Source of the DNA: Verrucomicrobiales bacterium | GTDB taxonomy: Bacteria; Verrucomicrobiota; Verrucomicrobiia; Verrucomicrobiales; SLCJ01 | Length of the DNA: 36,041 nucleotides | Reading direction: 5' to 3' | NCBI GenBank assembly: GCA_024636835.1 | Contig: JAGXGH010000007.1 | Coordinates: forward strand, 1 to 36,041 | Shown here: one piece after another, positions 8,409 to 15,809 of the stretch | How the letters are laid out: each line of letters opens with the position of its first letter | Position numbering within the stretch: position 1 is the first letter of the stretch | Program-made: the position numbers and the translations under genes | The notes under the pieces: generated by a model | The model's input: the letters and a program-made list of their open reading frames with translations, nothing else | What the model was told of the DNA's origin: nothing | Database searches by the model: none

Positions 8409-9311
8409 TCAATTAGTGATCGATTCAAGCGCCGCCTGCAAGTCCGCTTCGTCGTCATCGTGGACAATCAGTATCAGTTGGTGCGAATCGGATTCGCTGA
8501 TTGGCCTTAACTCAAGTGTGTCGACCGTCTTCTCCACCTGCCAACAACTTTCGGGGGTTTGCAATGAGCCTTTTACGCGAAGAATCGTCTCGGGCAACCC
8601 TTCCAGCCATGCCTTCGCCTCCTCAACGCTACGTTCGCTCGGCCAAGTGGTGGTTTCAGTGCTGTAAGGGTTGGCGTCGCAGGTAAAGAGCGGTCGGCTC
8701 GGGAGCTTGCGTATGCTCTGGGCGAGATTGAATTCGATGGCGCAATGCTCGGCTCGCACGATCTCGGCATTTGTGTTTTCGTGCCGTATCGCCGATTCCA
8801 CTTTTTCGATGGTTTCAGCGTCGGTAAGGTCGGTTTTGTTTATTATGATCAAGTCACTGGTGCGAATTTGCGCTGTCACCGCAGGCAGATTCTTGAGCAG
8901 CGACATGAAGCGTTTAGCGGCGACGACACAGACGATCTGCCGCACCTCAAAATGTTCGGACAACCCGTGTAGCGACATCAATTCGCCAATCGCTTCGGGG
9001 TCCGCGATCCCGCTGGTTTCAATCACAATCGCGTCGAGGGCCTTCTGCTCATGTTGTGCAAGGACTTGCTCCTTCATCACGCGGACGAATTCGCCGGCCT
9101 TGCATTCGCAGAACAGGCTACCGCCGACCACGCTTTGGGTTGGTGTGCCGGTCGTGTCTAGAGTAAGTTCGTCGATACTGGTATCGGCAAATTCATTGAC
9201 CAAAAAAATCATCCGCCAGTCCGGATGGCTTTCAGCGAGGCGTCGCAACAAGGTTGTCTTACCACTACCGAGGAAACCGGTGACTAGAATGACGGGGATC
9301 TTTGAACTCAT
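8409..9311 (-). CDS. CobW/COG0523-family metal-chaperone GTPase
   Basis: The 300-residue protein has the G3E GTPase set: Walker A GFLGSGKTT (12-20), ETSGIADP and NKTD. The metal motif usually seen as CxCC is altered here to SLFCEC (Cys68, Cys70). The C-terminal CobW_C domain is short. COG0523 proteins deliver metals, often zinc, to client enzymes, and some act in cobalamin synthesis. Given its neighbours, metal loading of the URO-D methyltransferases, whose family uses catalytic zinc, is a reasonable inference. It begins two bases after the stop of the URO-D/thioredoxin fusion gene. Confidence 0.9.
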   Translation of the reverse strand: MSSKIPVILVTGFLGSGKTTLLRRLAESHPDWRMIFLVNEFADTSIDELTLDTTGTPTQSVVGGSLFCECKAGEFVRVMKEQVLAQHEQKALDAIVIETSGIADPEAIGELMSLHGLSEHFEVRQIVCVVAAKRFMSLLKNLPAVTAQIRTSDLIIINKTDLTDAETIEKVESAIRHENTNAEIVRAEHCAIEFNLAQSIRKLPSRPLFTCDANPYSTETTTWPSERSVEEAKAWLEGLPETILRVKGSLQTPESCWQVEKTVDTLELRPISESDSHQLILIVHDDDEADLQAALESITN

Positions 9312-9313
9312 GA

Positions 9314-10699
9314 TTATGTTTTCGCTTTGGCAGCTTCGTTCAGCTTCGCGACGATCTCTTTGCGGTCGGGAATGATCGAGGCGAAGGCTTCGCTACCGTC
9401 GATGCACATGCTGGGGATGGCAGTGCAGCCGAGTTTCGTCATGTAGCCAAGGCCGTCACGACCGGTGATCTTGTGCTCGCGGACGTCAACTGCTTGACCA
9501 TAGGCTTTGCCTGCTTCTTTGGCCGCTGTGACCATATAGGCGCAGGGAGCGCAACCGGCGGAGTCGAGGGTGACCACATCGATAATGACGGAGGTTTCGG
9601 CCGCGTAGTCCGGGATCTCGATGTCATCGAAGCTGTCGTCGTTGATCTTCTCGGGGAGGGTGCGGGCGACCTCGATTTTGTAGGGGTCGTGTGCCAGTTC
9701 AGCAATGGCTTCGAGGTTCTCCGGTTTAACTGCGTAAGGCAGATCGCATCCGGGGGCGAGAATGTAGCCTACGCCTTCGCCAGCTTGATCCAAGCAGCGG
9801 ATCATGTCTCGCTTGGCGTCGTCGGCATCACCGAGCAGTAGAACCACGGTGAGTTGAAGGTTGCCACCGAAGGATTTGCCTGCCGCGCGGGCAATACGAG
9901 CAAGCTGAACCATGTCGACATTCTCATCGACCGAAATGTTGTCACAATTCGTCGCGCACATGACTTCAAGATTACGGGTGGCATTGCCACAAACAAACAA
10001 CGAGGAGAGGGCACCTTTCGCGCGCACGTGGTCGAATACCTTATTGAGCGCTGGGGCGACCCATTGCTCAAAATGCTCCGGCCCGATTTGGCTGATCATG
10101 GGGTCGACTACACCGATCACGTCGATGCCTGCGTCAAGATACGCATCGATCACTTGGATGGCAACGTCGGCGCAGAAATCGAAAAGTTCGGGGACTTCAT
10201 CCTCTTCGTCAAACATATCGAGGAGCACATCGTCGCCGCGCAAGTGAAGCGCAAGCGTGAGGGGGCCGGTCAATAAGCCATAGAGTGCCACGTCTTCGCC
10301 GATGGCTTCTTTGGTGCGGCGAATAGCATCGAGCACGAGTGGCATGCGGCCTTTATTGATCGAAAAATCAGGTAATCCATCGATGTCGTAGTCTTCGTCC
10401 AGTGGGTGACTGGCGACGGACGGTGGTGTCTCTTCAGCCCAGGCAAGGTCGCAGCCGAGGATTTCAGCTTCCAACTGAAGATCAAAGACGACGGGCAAAC
10501 CATCCGCTTGATAACGCTCGGCCGCGAGCTTCATCCCGTTGACGATGTGGTCGGCACTTTTCAAATACTCCGTGGCGCTGACGCCGACGAGTGCACCGCC
10601 ATGGACTCCGACAAAGGGAACCCATGGCGGGCGACTGACGGGCTCCGAACGGAGCGCTTTGAGCAAAAGTTCTTTTCCTGATGTTGGGTTAGTTTCCAT
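9314..10699 (-). CDS. URO-D-family (MtaA-like) methyltransferase fused to a thioredoxin-like domain
   Basis: Residues 1-345 form a uroporphyrinogen decarboxylase-type barrel of the methylcobamide methyltransferase branch. Residues 366-460 form a thioredoxin-like domain with CAPC (383-386) and a cis-Pro segment TAIPSM (Pro429). In the barrel the family motif HxCGN reads FVCGN (235-239), so a His zinc ligand is Phe here, while Cys237 and Cys318 (APGCDLP) remain. MtaA-like enzymes take the methyl group from a methyl-corrinoid protein to a thiol acceptor; the acceptor here is unknown. The gene overlaps the end of the preceding URO-D gene by 11 bp, which implies translational coupling. Confidence 0.85.
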   Translation of the reverse strand: METNPTSGKELLLKALRSEPVSRPPWVPFVGVHGGALVGVSATEYLKSADHIVNGMKLAAERYQADGLPVVFDLQLEAEILGCDLAWAEETPPSVASHPLDEDYDIDGLPDFSINKGRMPLVLDAIRRTKEAIGEDVALYGLLTGPLTLALHLRGDDVLLDMFDEEDEVPELFDFCADVAIQVIDAYLDAGIDVIGVVDPMISQIGPEHFEQWVAPALNKVFDHVRAKGALSSLFVCGNATRNLEVMCATNCDNISVDENVDMVQLARIARAAGKSFGGNLQLTVVLLLGDADDAKRDMIRCLDQAGEGVGYILAPGCDLPYAVKPENLEAIAELAHDPYKIEVARTLPEKINDDSFDDIEIPDYAAETSVIIDVVTLDSAGCAPCAYMVTAAKEAGKAYGQAVDVREHKITGRDGLGYMTKLGCTAIPSMCIDGSEAFASIIPDRKEIVAKLNEAAKAKT

Positions 10700-11948
10700 T
10701 GTATTCCTTCACAGCTTCGATCATCGCGATCATATTTTTGATTGGGGTGAGTGCTTGCACGTTGTGGATGGCGTTGAAGACAAAGCCGCCGCCGGGCGCG
10801 AATATTTCGCAGCGCTCAAGGACTTCTTTGCGGACCTCCTCGGGGGTTCCAAAAGGAAGGGTTTTCTGGGTGTTGACGCCACCGCCCCAGAAAGTGAGGC
10901 GGTCACCGTAGCGATCCTTCAGTGTTTGCGGATCCATCCCCTTGGCAGAGCACTGAACCGGATTGATAATATCGAATCCACAGTCGATGACTGTTTCCAG
11001 TAGTGGTTCGATGGCCCCGCAAGAATGTTTAAAGGTCTTCCAGTGGGTATTTTCGTGAATCCAGTTATTGATCTTTTTGTAGCGTGGGAGCCAGATTTCC
11101 CGCATCGTTGCGTCGCTGCAAAAGGTGGATTCCTGGGTGCCAAAATCAGTGCCGCATACGACAACGACATCAATTACATCGCCTGCAATTGCCTTAAGCT
11201 TAGCCATGTTTTGCAGTGCGATCTCTGCTTGTCGGTCGAAGAGTTCCATGACGAATTCCGGTTCGTCGGCGACCGTCATATACCAGTCAGCGACGCCCCG
11301 CACTCCTTTGGGATCTTTAAGGAAGGGTCCAGGAACCAACGCGATGTCGCCCAGACAGGTGCCATTGAGATGCGTGGAAACAGCTCGATCACAACTGCTG
11401 TAGATCTCTGCCTGTTGCTTCCAGTAGCTTTCCTCTTCCGCTGACATCAGTCCGAATTCTTCAAGGTTCTCCTCTATCTTCAGGTCGTCTTCGTCGTAGT
11501 CCGGATGGATTCGCTCAATCGTATCGAAGAAATACCCGGTCTTTGGCATGTGGCCGCTGGCCGGGACATCGGTATCTCCCTCAGGGTAAATGTAGGTATT
11601 GCCGGCCTTGTCTGTAGTCGTCTTAAAGTGCTCCGAAACGAGCACTTCCTGTCCCCAGGGAGTGATCCAGGGCTTCCAGTTTTCGTTTGGAAACCCGAAT
11701 ATGGTTCGATTGGGGAAGATGGGTTGGACGTCGAGTCCCATCACGTCCAGAAGGTCGGCTTCGACCTCACCCAACATCTGATAGGGCTCGCAAACTTTTA
11801 CTGGCCGGGGCTCAAGGCCGTAATGCTGGCGCAGTTCCGCCACTACGCTGCAGTGCACGCCGGTGATAAAGGAGCTTCCGAAGTCTATCGGCAACTGGTC
11901 AGGTTGCTCATGGTTGAGGCATTGCCGAATGCGTTCTTTGGATGACAT
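10689..11948 (-). CDS. URO-D-family corrinoid methyltransferase
   Basis: The 419-residue URO-D-fold protein has no decarboxylase signature but matches methyltransferase relatives: GTDFGTQES (266-274), FKHSCGAIEP (His308, Cys310 as HxC metal ligands), NPVQCSAKGM (Cys333) and NAIHNVQALTP near the C-terminus. It resembles the divergent gene at 12989-14047 over most of its length. The likely role is to move a methyl group from a small substrate to the corrinoid protein encoded 29 bp upstream. The third zinc Cys seen in MtaA-type enzymes is not evident in the NAIHN segment, so its metal site may differ. The substrate is unknown. Confidence 0.87.
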   Translation of the reverse strand: MSSKERIRQCLNHEQPDQLPIDFGSSFITGVHCSVVAELRQHYGLEPRPVKVCEPYQMLGEVEADLLDVMGLDVQPIFPNRTIFGFPNENWKPWITPWGQEVLVSEHFKTTTDKAGNTYIYPEGDTDVPASGHMPKTGYFFDTIERIHPDYDEDDLKIEENLEEFGLMSAEEESYWKQQAEIYSSCDRAVSTHLNGTCLGDIALVPGPFLKDPKGVRGVADWYMTVADEPEFVMELFDRQAEIALQNMAKLKAIAGDVIDVVVVCGTDFGTQESTFCSDATMREIWLPRYKKINNWIHENTHWKTFKHSCGAIEPLLETVIDCGFDIINPVQCSAKGMDPQTLKDRYGDRLTFWGGGVNTQKTLPFGTPEEVRKEVLERCEIFAPGGGFVFNAIHNVQALTPIKNMIAMIEAVKEYNGN

Positions 11949-11977
11949 GACAATTTTGGTTTGGGACCGAATTCGAT

Positions 11978-12613
11978 TTAGGCGATCCCGAGGGTCGTTT
12001 TAGCGATATCGACCGCACTTCCGGCATCCTTGGAAAAACCATCCGCGCCGATCTCGTCGGCATAGCTTTGAGTGATGGGCGCTCCTCCGATGAGAATCAT
12101 GACCTTGCTATGCCCTGCATTGCGTATTGCCGCGACGGTCTCTTTCATTGCCGGCATGGTGGTGGTGAGCAGAGTGGATAGACCTACGATTTGAGGCTTA
12201 TACTCGTCGATGGCTTCGAGGAATTTTGCGGCTGGCACGTTGACGCCGAGATCGATCACATCAAAGCCGGTGCCCTTCCACATCGTGGCCACGAGATTCT
12301 TCCCGATGTCGTGCAGGTCACCTTCGACGGTCCCGATGATGGCAGTGTATTCCGGGCTGATGCCTGCTTCCAGTAGCTTCGGCTCGATAATGGCCATGGC
12401 TTGCTTCATTGCGCGTGCCGAGACCAGCATTTCAGGCACGAAGACTTCATTGTTTTTGAAGCGCTCGCCCACGATGGCCATAGCGGGAATGAGTGCGTCT
12501 TGAAGTAGGCTGGTGGGCTCGACGCCGCTTTCAAGTAGTTCCGGGACGATGACTTTTACGTCTTTGCGTTTGCCGTTGATGACGGCGGTCTTGAGGTCTT
12601 CGAGTGTGCTCAT
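11978..12613 (-). CDS. corrinoid (B12-binding) methyl-carrier protein
   Basis: The 211-residue protein has the MtaC/MtbC/MetH-type layout: a helical cap domain (about 1-88) and a Rossmann-like B12 domain with the DxHxxG motif EGDLHDIGKN (Asp99, His101, Gly104). GLSTLLTTTMPAM and ILIGGAPIT complete the corrinoid pocket. His101 is the expected lower axial ligand of cobalt. It carries the methyl group between the URO-D enzymes and is the substrate of the RACo-type activator at the end of the operon. It is the first gene of the operon, which runs 12613 to 6140. Confidence 0.95.
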   Translation of the reverse strand: MSTLEDLKTAVINGKRKDVKVIVPELLESGVEPTSLLQDALIPAMAIVGERFKNNEVFVPEMLVSARAMKQAMAIIEPKLLEAGISPEYTAIIGTVEGDLHDIGKNLVATMWKGTGFDVIDLGVNVPAAKFLEAIDEYKPQIVGLSTLLTTTMPAMKETVAAIRNAGHSKVMILIGGAPITQSYADEIGADGFSKDAGSAVDIAKTTLGIA

Positions 12614-12661
12614 AATTTAGCTTCGTCGTCGTCAAGGTATGACGGGGTTCGGTCGTTTTTG

Positions 12662-12675
12662 AGGTGACATCACCT
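12662..12675. promoter_or_regulatory. palindrome AGGTGA-CA-TCACCT, candidate operator
   Basis: Perfect 6-bp arms around two bases, about 50 bp upstream of the corrinoid-protein start. This is a typical size and place for a dimeric regulator site, but no regulator gene is in the window. Confidence 0.4.
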
Positions 12676-12686
12676 TGTCGGAATTG

Positions 12687-12738
12687 CCTTGAACGGGTGT
12701 GAAAATCCGAAATAGCAAAGCGTTGGTACCCTTCAAGG
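12687..12738. repeat. long-spaced inverted repeat in the control region
   Basis: CCTTGAACGGGT (12687-12698) faces ACCCTTCAAGG (12728-12738) with one unpaired base and a ~29-base spacer. It could be an RNA stem in either leader or a bipartite protein site. Confidence 0.4.
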
Positions 12739-12741
12739 AGT

Positions 12742-12882
12742 ATGCCGTTAAGGGAATCAATTTTTGATAAAATCTGCGCTCAAATCAATCTCTATTTTGA
12801 CAAGCGCTCTGGCCCGAGGTGCCCTCACTGCGAGCAAAGGCTTCCCCGCAACAAAATCGGCCGTAGGGCGGTGATGGACTAG
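12742..12882 (+). CDS. small ORF with CPHC zinc-knuckle motif, hypothetical
   Basis: A 46-codon frame from the ATG at 12742 starts MPLRESIFDKICAQINLYFD and contains SGPRCPHCEQRLPRNK, a single CPxC knuckle followed by a basic tail. An AAGGAG lies immediately upstream, but with only one base of spacing, which is too close for a normal ribosome-binding site. I do not recognise a family. It may be a small zinc-binding protein, or the remnant of a larger zinc-ribbon protein. Its place between the divergent corrinoid operons is suggestive but proves nothing. Confidence 0.35.
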   Translation: MPLRESIFDKICAQINLYFDKRSGPRCPHCEQRLPRNKIGRRAVMD

Positions 12883-12988
12883 CCGATCTGGAAGAATGCA
12901 TTTACACTGCGAATAGCAAAACGTATAACACCTAACTCCATAATCTTAGAGCCTAAATCAAGTCTCTAAGCATCCAACCGACTCCACA

Positions 12989-14047
12989 ATGAACTCCCGC
13001 CAAAGAATCGTTTCCACCATTGAGAAGAAACCCGTCGATCGCATCCCAGTCGACGTCTGGCTAACCCCGGAAGTGATGGAATCCCTATTCAAACACACCG
13101 GAGAGAGCGATGAATACGAACTCTACCGAAAACTTGGGGTGGATAAGATCGCTTGGGTTTTCCCCGGCTATAATAGCGAGTCATTCGACCCAAATGACAG
13201 CGATGGCATCGACCCCTGGGGTGTCCCCACCATTAAGGTGAAATCCGGACTCGCCACCTATCAGGAATACGGAGAGGGACCTCTCTCGAAAATGGATGAG
13301 CCGGAAGAAATCGACCAGCACGCGCTGTGGCCGGACCCCGACAAGTTCAACTACGCCGCGGCCAAAGCCACCGCACAACGCGCCCGGGATTACGGGTTCG
13401 CGACCATCGGACCGTGGGTGTCACATTACGAAATCTACTGCCACATGCGGGGCATGGAAAACGCCCTGATGGACATGATTGCCGAACCGGAGTTTGTCGA
13501 AGCAACCCTCGACCGCATCGACTCGATTCAGACCACCATGATCGAACGCTTCCTCTCCGAGCTCGGCGACCTGATCGATATCGTCTTCATCTCCGATGAT
13601 CTGGGGACTCAGGAAAGCCAACTCATGTCGGTAGACGTGTGGCAGCAACATCTACAACCCCGGCTCACCCGCTGGTGCGACCTCATTCACAAGCATGGAA
13701 AAAAAGTGCTGTTCCACACCGATGGGGCATCGAGAAACTTCGTCGACCCGCTGATCCGCTGCGGCGTGGACATCCTCAACCCGATCCAGCACATCTGCCC
13801 AGGCATGGAGCGCGCCGCACTCAACAGCGACTTCGGCGACAGGGTTATCTTCCATGGCGGTGTTGAGAACCAGCATGTGCTGCCTCACGGCACCATAGAA
13901 GACGTCAAGAAGGAGGTCATCACCTGCCTCGAAACCCTGGGTGAGGGCGGCGGCTATATCCCCTGCTCCTGCCACAACATCCAGGCGGGCACCCCGCCTG
14001 TAAATGTCATCGCCATGATCGAGACCGTCCAGAACTGGAAACCCTGA
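12989..14047 (+). CDS. URO-D-family corrinoid methyltransferase (third paralog)
   Basis: The 352-residue protein is a paralog of the 10689-11948 product, sharing DDLGTQES (203-210), a NPIQHICPGM segment and CHNIQAGTP (328-336). Metal residues differ: the HxC motif reads HTD (His243, Asp245), while a CSCH cluster (Cys326, Cys328, His329) near the C-terminus is present here and missing in the paralog. It may handle a different methyl donor and use the corrinoid protein encoded across the divergent promoter. It is followed 125 bp later by a sugar-porter gene in the same direction, which points to an imported substrate. Confidence 0.87.
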   Translation: MNSRQRIVSTIEKKPVDRIPVDVWLTPEVMESLFKHTGESDEYELYRKLGVDKIAWVFPGYNSESFDPNDSDGIDPWGVPTIKVKSGLATYQEYGEGPLSKMDEPEEIDQHALWPDPDKFNYAAAKATAQRARDYGFATIGPWVSHYEIYCHMRGMENALMDMIAEPEFVEATLDRIDSIQTTMIERFLSELGDLIDIVFISDDLGTQESQLMSVDVWQQHLQPRLTRWCDLIHKHGKKVLFHTDGASRNFVDPLIRCGVDILNPIQHICPGMERAALNSDFGDRVIFHGGVENQHVLPHGTIEDVKKEVITCLETLGEGGGYIPCSCHNIQAGTPPVNVIAMIETVQNWKP

Positions 14048-14061
14048 CTCATCTGGCCATG

Positions 14062-14080
14062 TGCATGATAAAATCATGCA
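14062..14080. terminator. perfect 8-bp hairpin after the URO-D gene
   Basis: TGCATGAT and ATCATGCA form a perfect stem round AAA, 15 bases after the stop codon. There is no T-run, so it may be an mRNA 3' stabiliser or an operator for the transporter gene and not a classic terminator. Confidence 0.4.
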
Positions 14081-14172
14081 ACATCAAGGCCCCAACGGCC
14101 ACTGAAAAAATGCTTGCCATGTATCGGTCGGTTAAGGGTAGCTTCTAAAACAGTAATAGCGGTTACCCCCTT

Positions 14173-15567
14173 ATGAGTGATACAGCCTCTCCCACTAGCG
14201 GTTCGACCGCTTACCTTATTCTCATCTGTTTTGTGGCTACCCTCGGAGGTCTGCTCTTTGGCTACGACACCGCTGTTATCAGCGGTGCCATCGGATTTCT
14301 CCAGAGCCATTTCGAACTCGATGCCGCGGCCAAGGGCTGGGCAGCATCCTGTGCACTGGTCGGCTGCGTAATCGGCGTCGCCTTTGCCGGCGAGATCAGC
14401 GACCGCTTCGGCCGCCGCACCGCCTTGGTTCTCGCGGCCGTGCTGTTTCTCATCTCAGCCATCGGCTCTGCAGTGCCCGATTCCCTCAATGAATTCATCC
14501 TATACCGCATCCTCGGCGGCCTTGGCGTTGGCATCGCCTCGATGGTCAGCCCGATGTATATCGCCGAAATCAGCCCCGCCCACATACGCGGCCGCATGGT
14601 GTCCCTCAACCAACTGGCTATCGTCACCGGCATGCTGGTCGTCTATTTCGTGAACTACTTCATCGCCGGACTCGGGGGGGTAGAATGGAATGTATCCACC
14701 GGCTGGCGCTGGATGTTTGCCTCGGAGGCTCTCCCCGCCCTGCTGCTACTTGGCCTGATGCTGCTGGTTCCGGAAAGCCCGCGCTTCCTTTGTAAGAAAG
14801 GGCGGGAAAAAAAGGCCATGAAAGTGCTCCAAAAAGTCCACGGCAGTGTGATGGCCGAACAGGAGATAGCTGAAATCAACGAGTCGCTACGTAATGCAGG
14901 CCGCTCGTCATTGCGTCAGTTGCTCCAACCAGGCCTGCGCAAGGTAATCATCATCGGTGTGTTACTGGCCGTGCTGCAACAAGTCACCGGCATCAACGTC
15001 TTCCTCTACTACGCACCCGAAATCATGAAGTCCGTAGCCGGCTCCGAAAGCAACATCGCCCTGCTGCAAACCATCCTTGTCGGCGCAGTCAATCTCGGCT
15101 TCACCGTGCTCGCGATCTGGCGCGTCGACCGCATCGGTCGCAAGCCACTGATGATCATCGGCACTGTCGGCATGGGCATCTGCCTCGCCGCCATCGGCTA
15201 TGCCTCAAGTGCCCAAATCATTGGCCCGTGGTTGCTGACCTTCATGCTCGGCTATATCGCCTGCTTCGCGATGTCGGTCGGCCCGGTGACATGGGTGATC
15301 CTGTCGGAAATCTTTCCCAATGCCATCCGCGCTCGTGCCATGGCGATCTCCACTCTCAGTCTATGGGTCGCTAACTTTGTCGTCTCCCAGACATTCCCGA
15401 TGATGGACGAACAACCGTGGTTGGTGGAACATTTCAACCATGGCTTCCCTTTCTTGATTTACGCTGGTTTCTGCGTAGTGCTGGTCGCGGTTGTGATCCG
15501 GTTCGTGCCCGAAACCAAGGGACGGAGCTTGGAACAGATCGAACAGATCTGGAAACAAAAAGGATGA
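14173..15567 (+). CDS. sugar-porter MFS transporter (XylE/GLUT/inositol-type)
   Basis: The 464-residue, 12-helix protein carries the sugar-porter signatures in order: GGLLFGYDTAVISG in helix 1, DRFGRR between helices 2 and 3, VPESPR after helix 6, QQVTGIN in helix 7, DRIGRKPL between helices 8 and 9, and VPETKG after helix 12. The family moves hexoses, pentoses or polyols, mostly with protons, across the inner membrane. QQVTGIN is typical of hexose, xylose and inositol carriers. Together with the upstream URO-D gene it may form a short operon for uptake and demethylation of a methylated sugar or cyclitol; this substrate link is inference. Confidence 0.93.
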   Translation: MSDTASPTSGSTAYLILICFVATLGGLLFGYDTAVISGAIGFLQSHFELDAAAKGWAASCALVGCVIGVAFAGEISDRFGRRTALVLAAVLFLISAIGSAVPDSLNEFILYRILGGLGVGIASMVSPMYIAEISPAHIRGRMVSLNQLAIVTGMLVVYFVNYFIAGLGGVEWNVSTGWRWMFASEALPALLLLGLMLLVPESPRFLCKKGREKKAMKVLQKVHGSVMAEQEIAEINESLRNAGRSSLRQLLQPGLRKVIIIGVLLAVLQQVTGINVFLYYAPEIMKSVAGSESNIALLQTILVGAVNLGFTVLAIWRVDRIGRKPLMIIGTVGMGICLAAIGYASSAQIIGPWLLTFMLGYIACFAMSVGPVTWVILSEIFPNAIRARAMAISTLSLWVANFVVSQTFPMMDEQPWLVEHFNHGFPFLIYAGFCVVLVAVVIRFVPETKGRSLEQIEQIWKQKG

Positions 15568-15633
15568 TAGGATCGCAGCAGTGTTTGCCAAGCGACCTGC
15601 CTGGACACCACCGCCGCCTCACACATTGCCCGC

Positions 15634-15780
15634 TCAGAATTCGTTGTAAGCAATTTGATCTTCGGCAACACCAAGCTCCTTAAGCATCTTGGTGCACGCG
15701 CGAATCATCATCGGCGGACCACAGAGATAAAATTCGACAGACTTCGGATTCGGGTGCTGTTCGGATAATTTTAATGTCAC
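15634..15780 (-). pseudogene. nqrF: 3' remnant of nqrF (Na+-translocating NADH:quinone reductase subunit F)
   Basis: Minus-strand translation gives about 48 codons ending in a stop at 15634. It includes KSVEFYLCGPPMM and KMLKELGVAEDQIAYNEF, the signature C-terminus of NqrF (FAD/NADH-binding reductase domain). Upstream in frame, a TGA is met at about 15795 and the similarity ends near 15780, so nearly 90% of the gene is missing. The sigma-factor gene begins 30 bp away. This looks like the end of an nqr operon that was cut off by rearrangement or insertion. Confidence 0.75.
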
Positions 15781-15809
15781 GCGGCGGGGCGGTCATGCCA
15801 ATATAAGGT

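Larger units (their letters stand above)
12614..12988. promoter_or_regulatory. divergent control region of the corrinoid island
   Basis: This 375-bp region separates the minus-strand operon from the plus-strand URO-D gene and must hold promoters for both. It contains a short palindrome, a longer inverted repeat and a possible small ORF, listed separately. I looked for the conserved cobalamin-riboswitch core on both strands and did not find it. Confidence 0.6.

Noticed and set aside
7196..8510. Long plus-strand frames opposite the RACo and DUF1638 genes
   Set aside because: Antisense shadows of genes with clear motifs; no domain resemblance.
12614..12988. Cobalamin riboswitch upstream of the corrinoid operon
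   Set aside because: Expected from context, but I could not find the conserved B12-box core on either strand.
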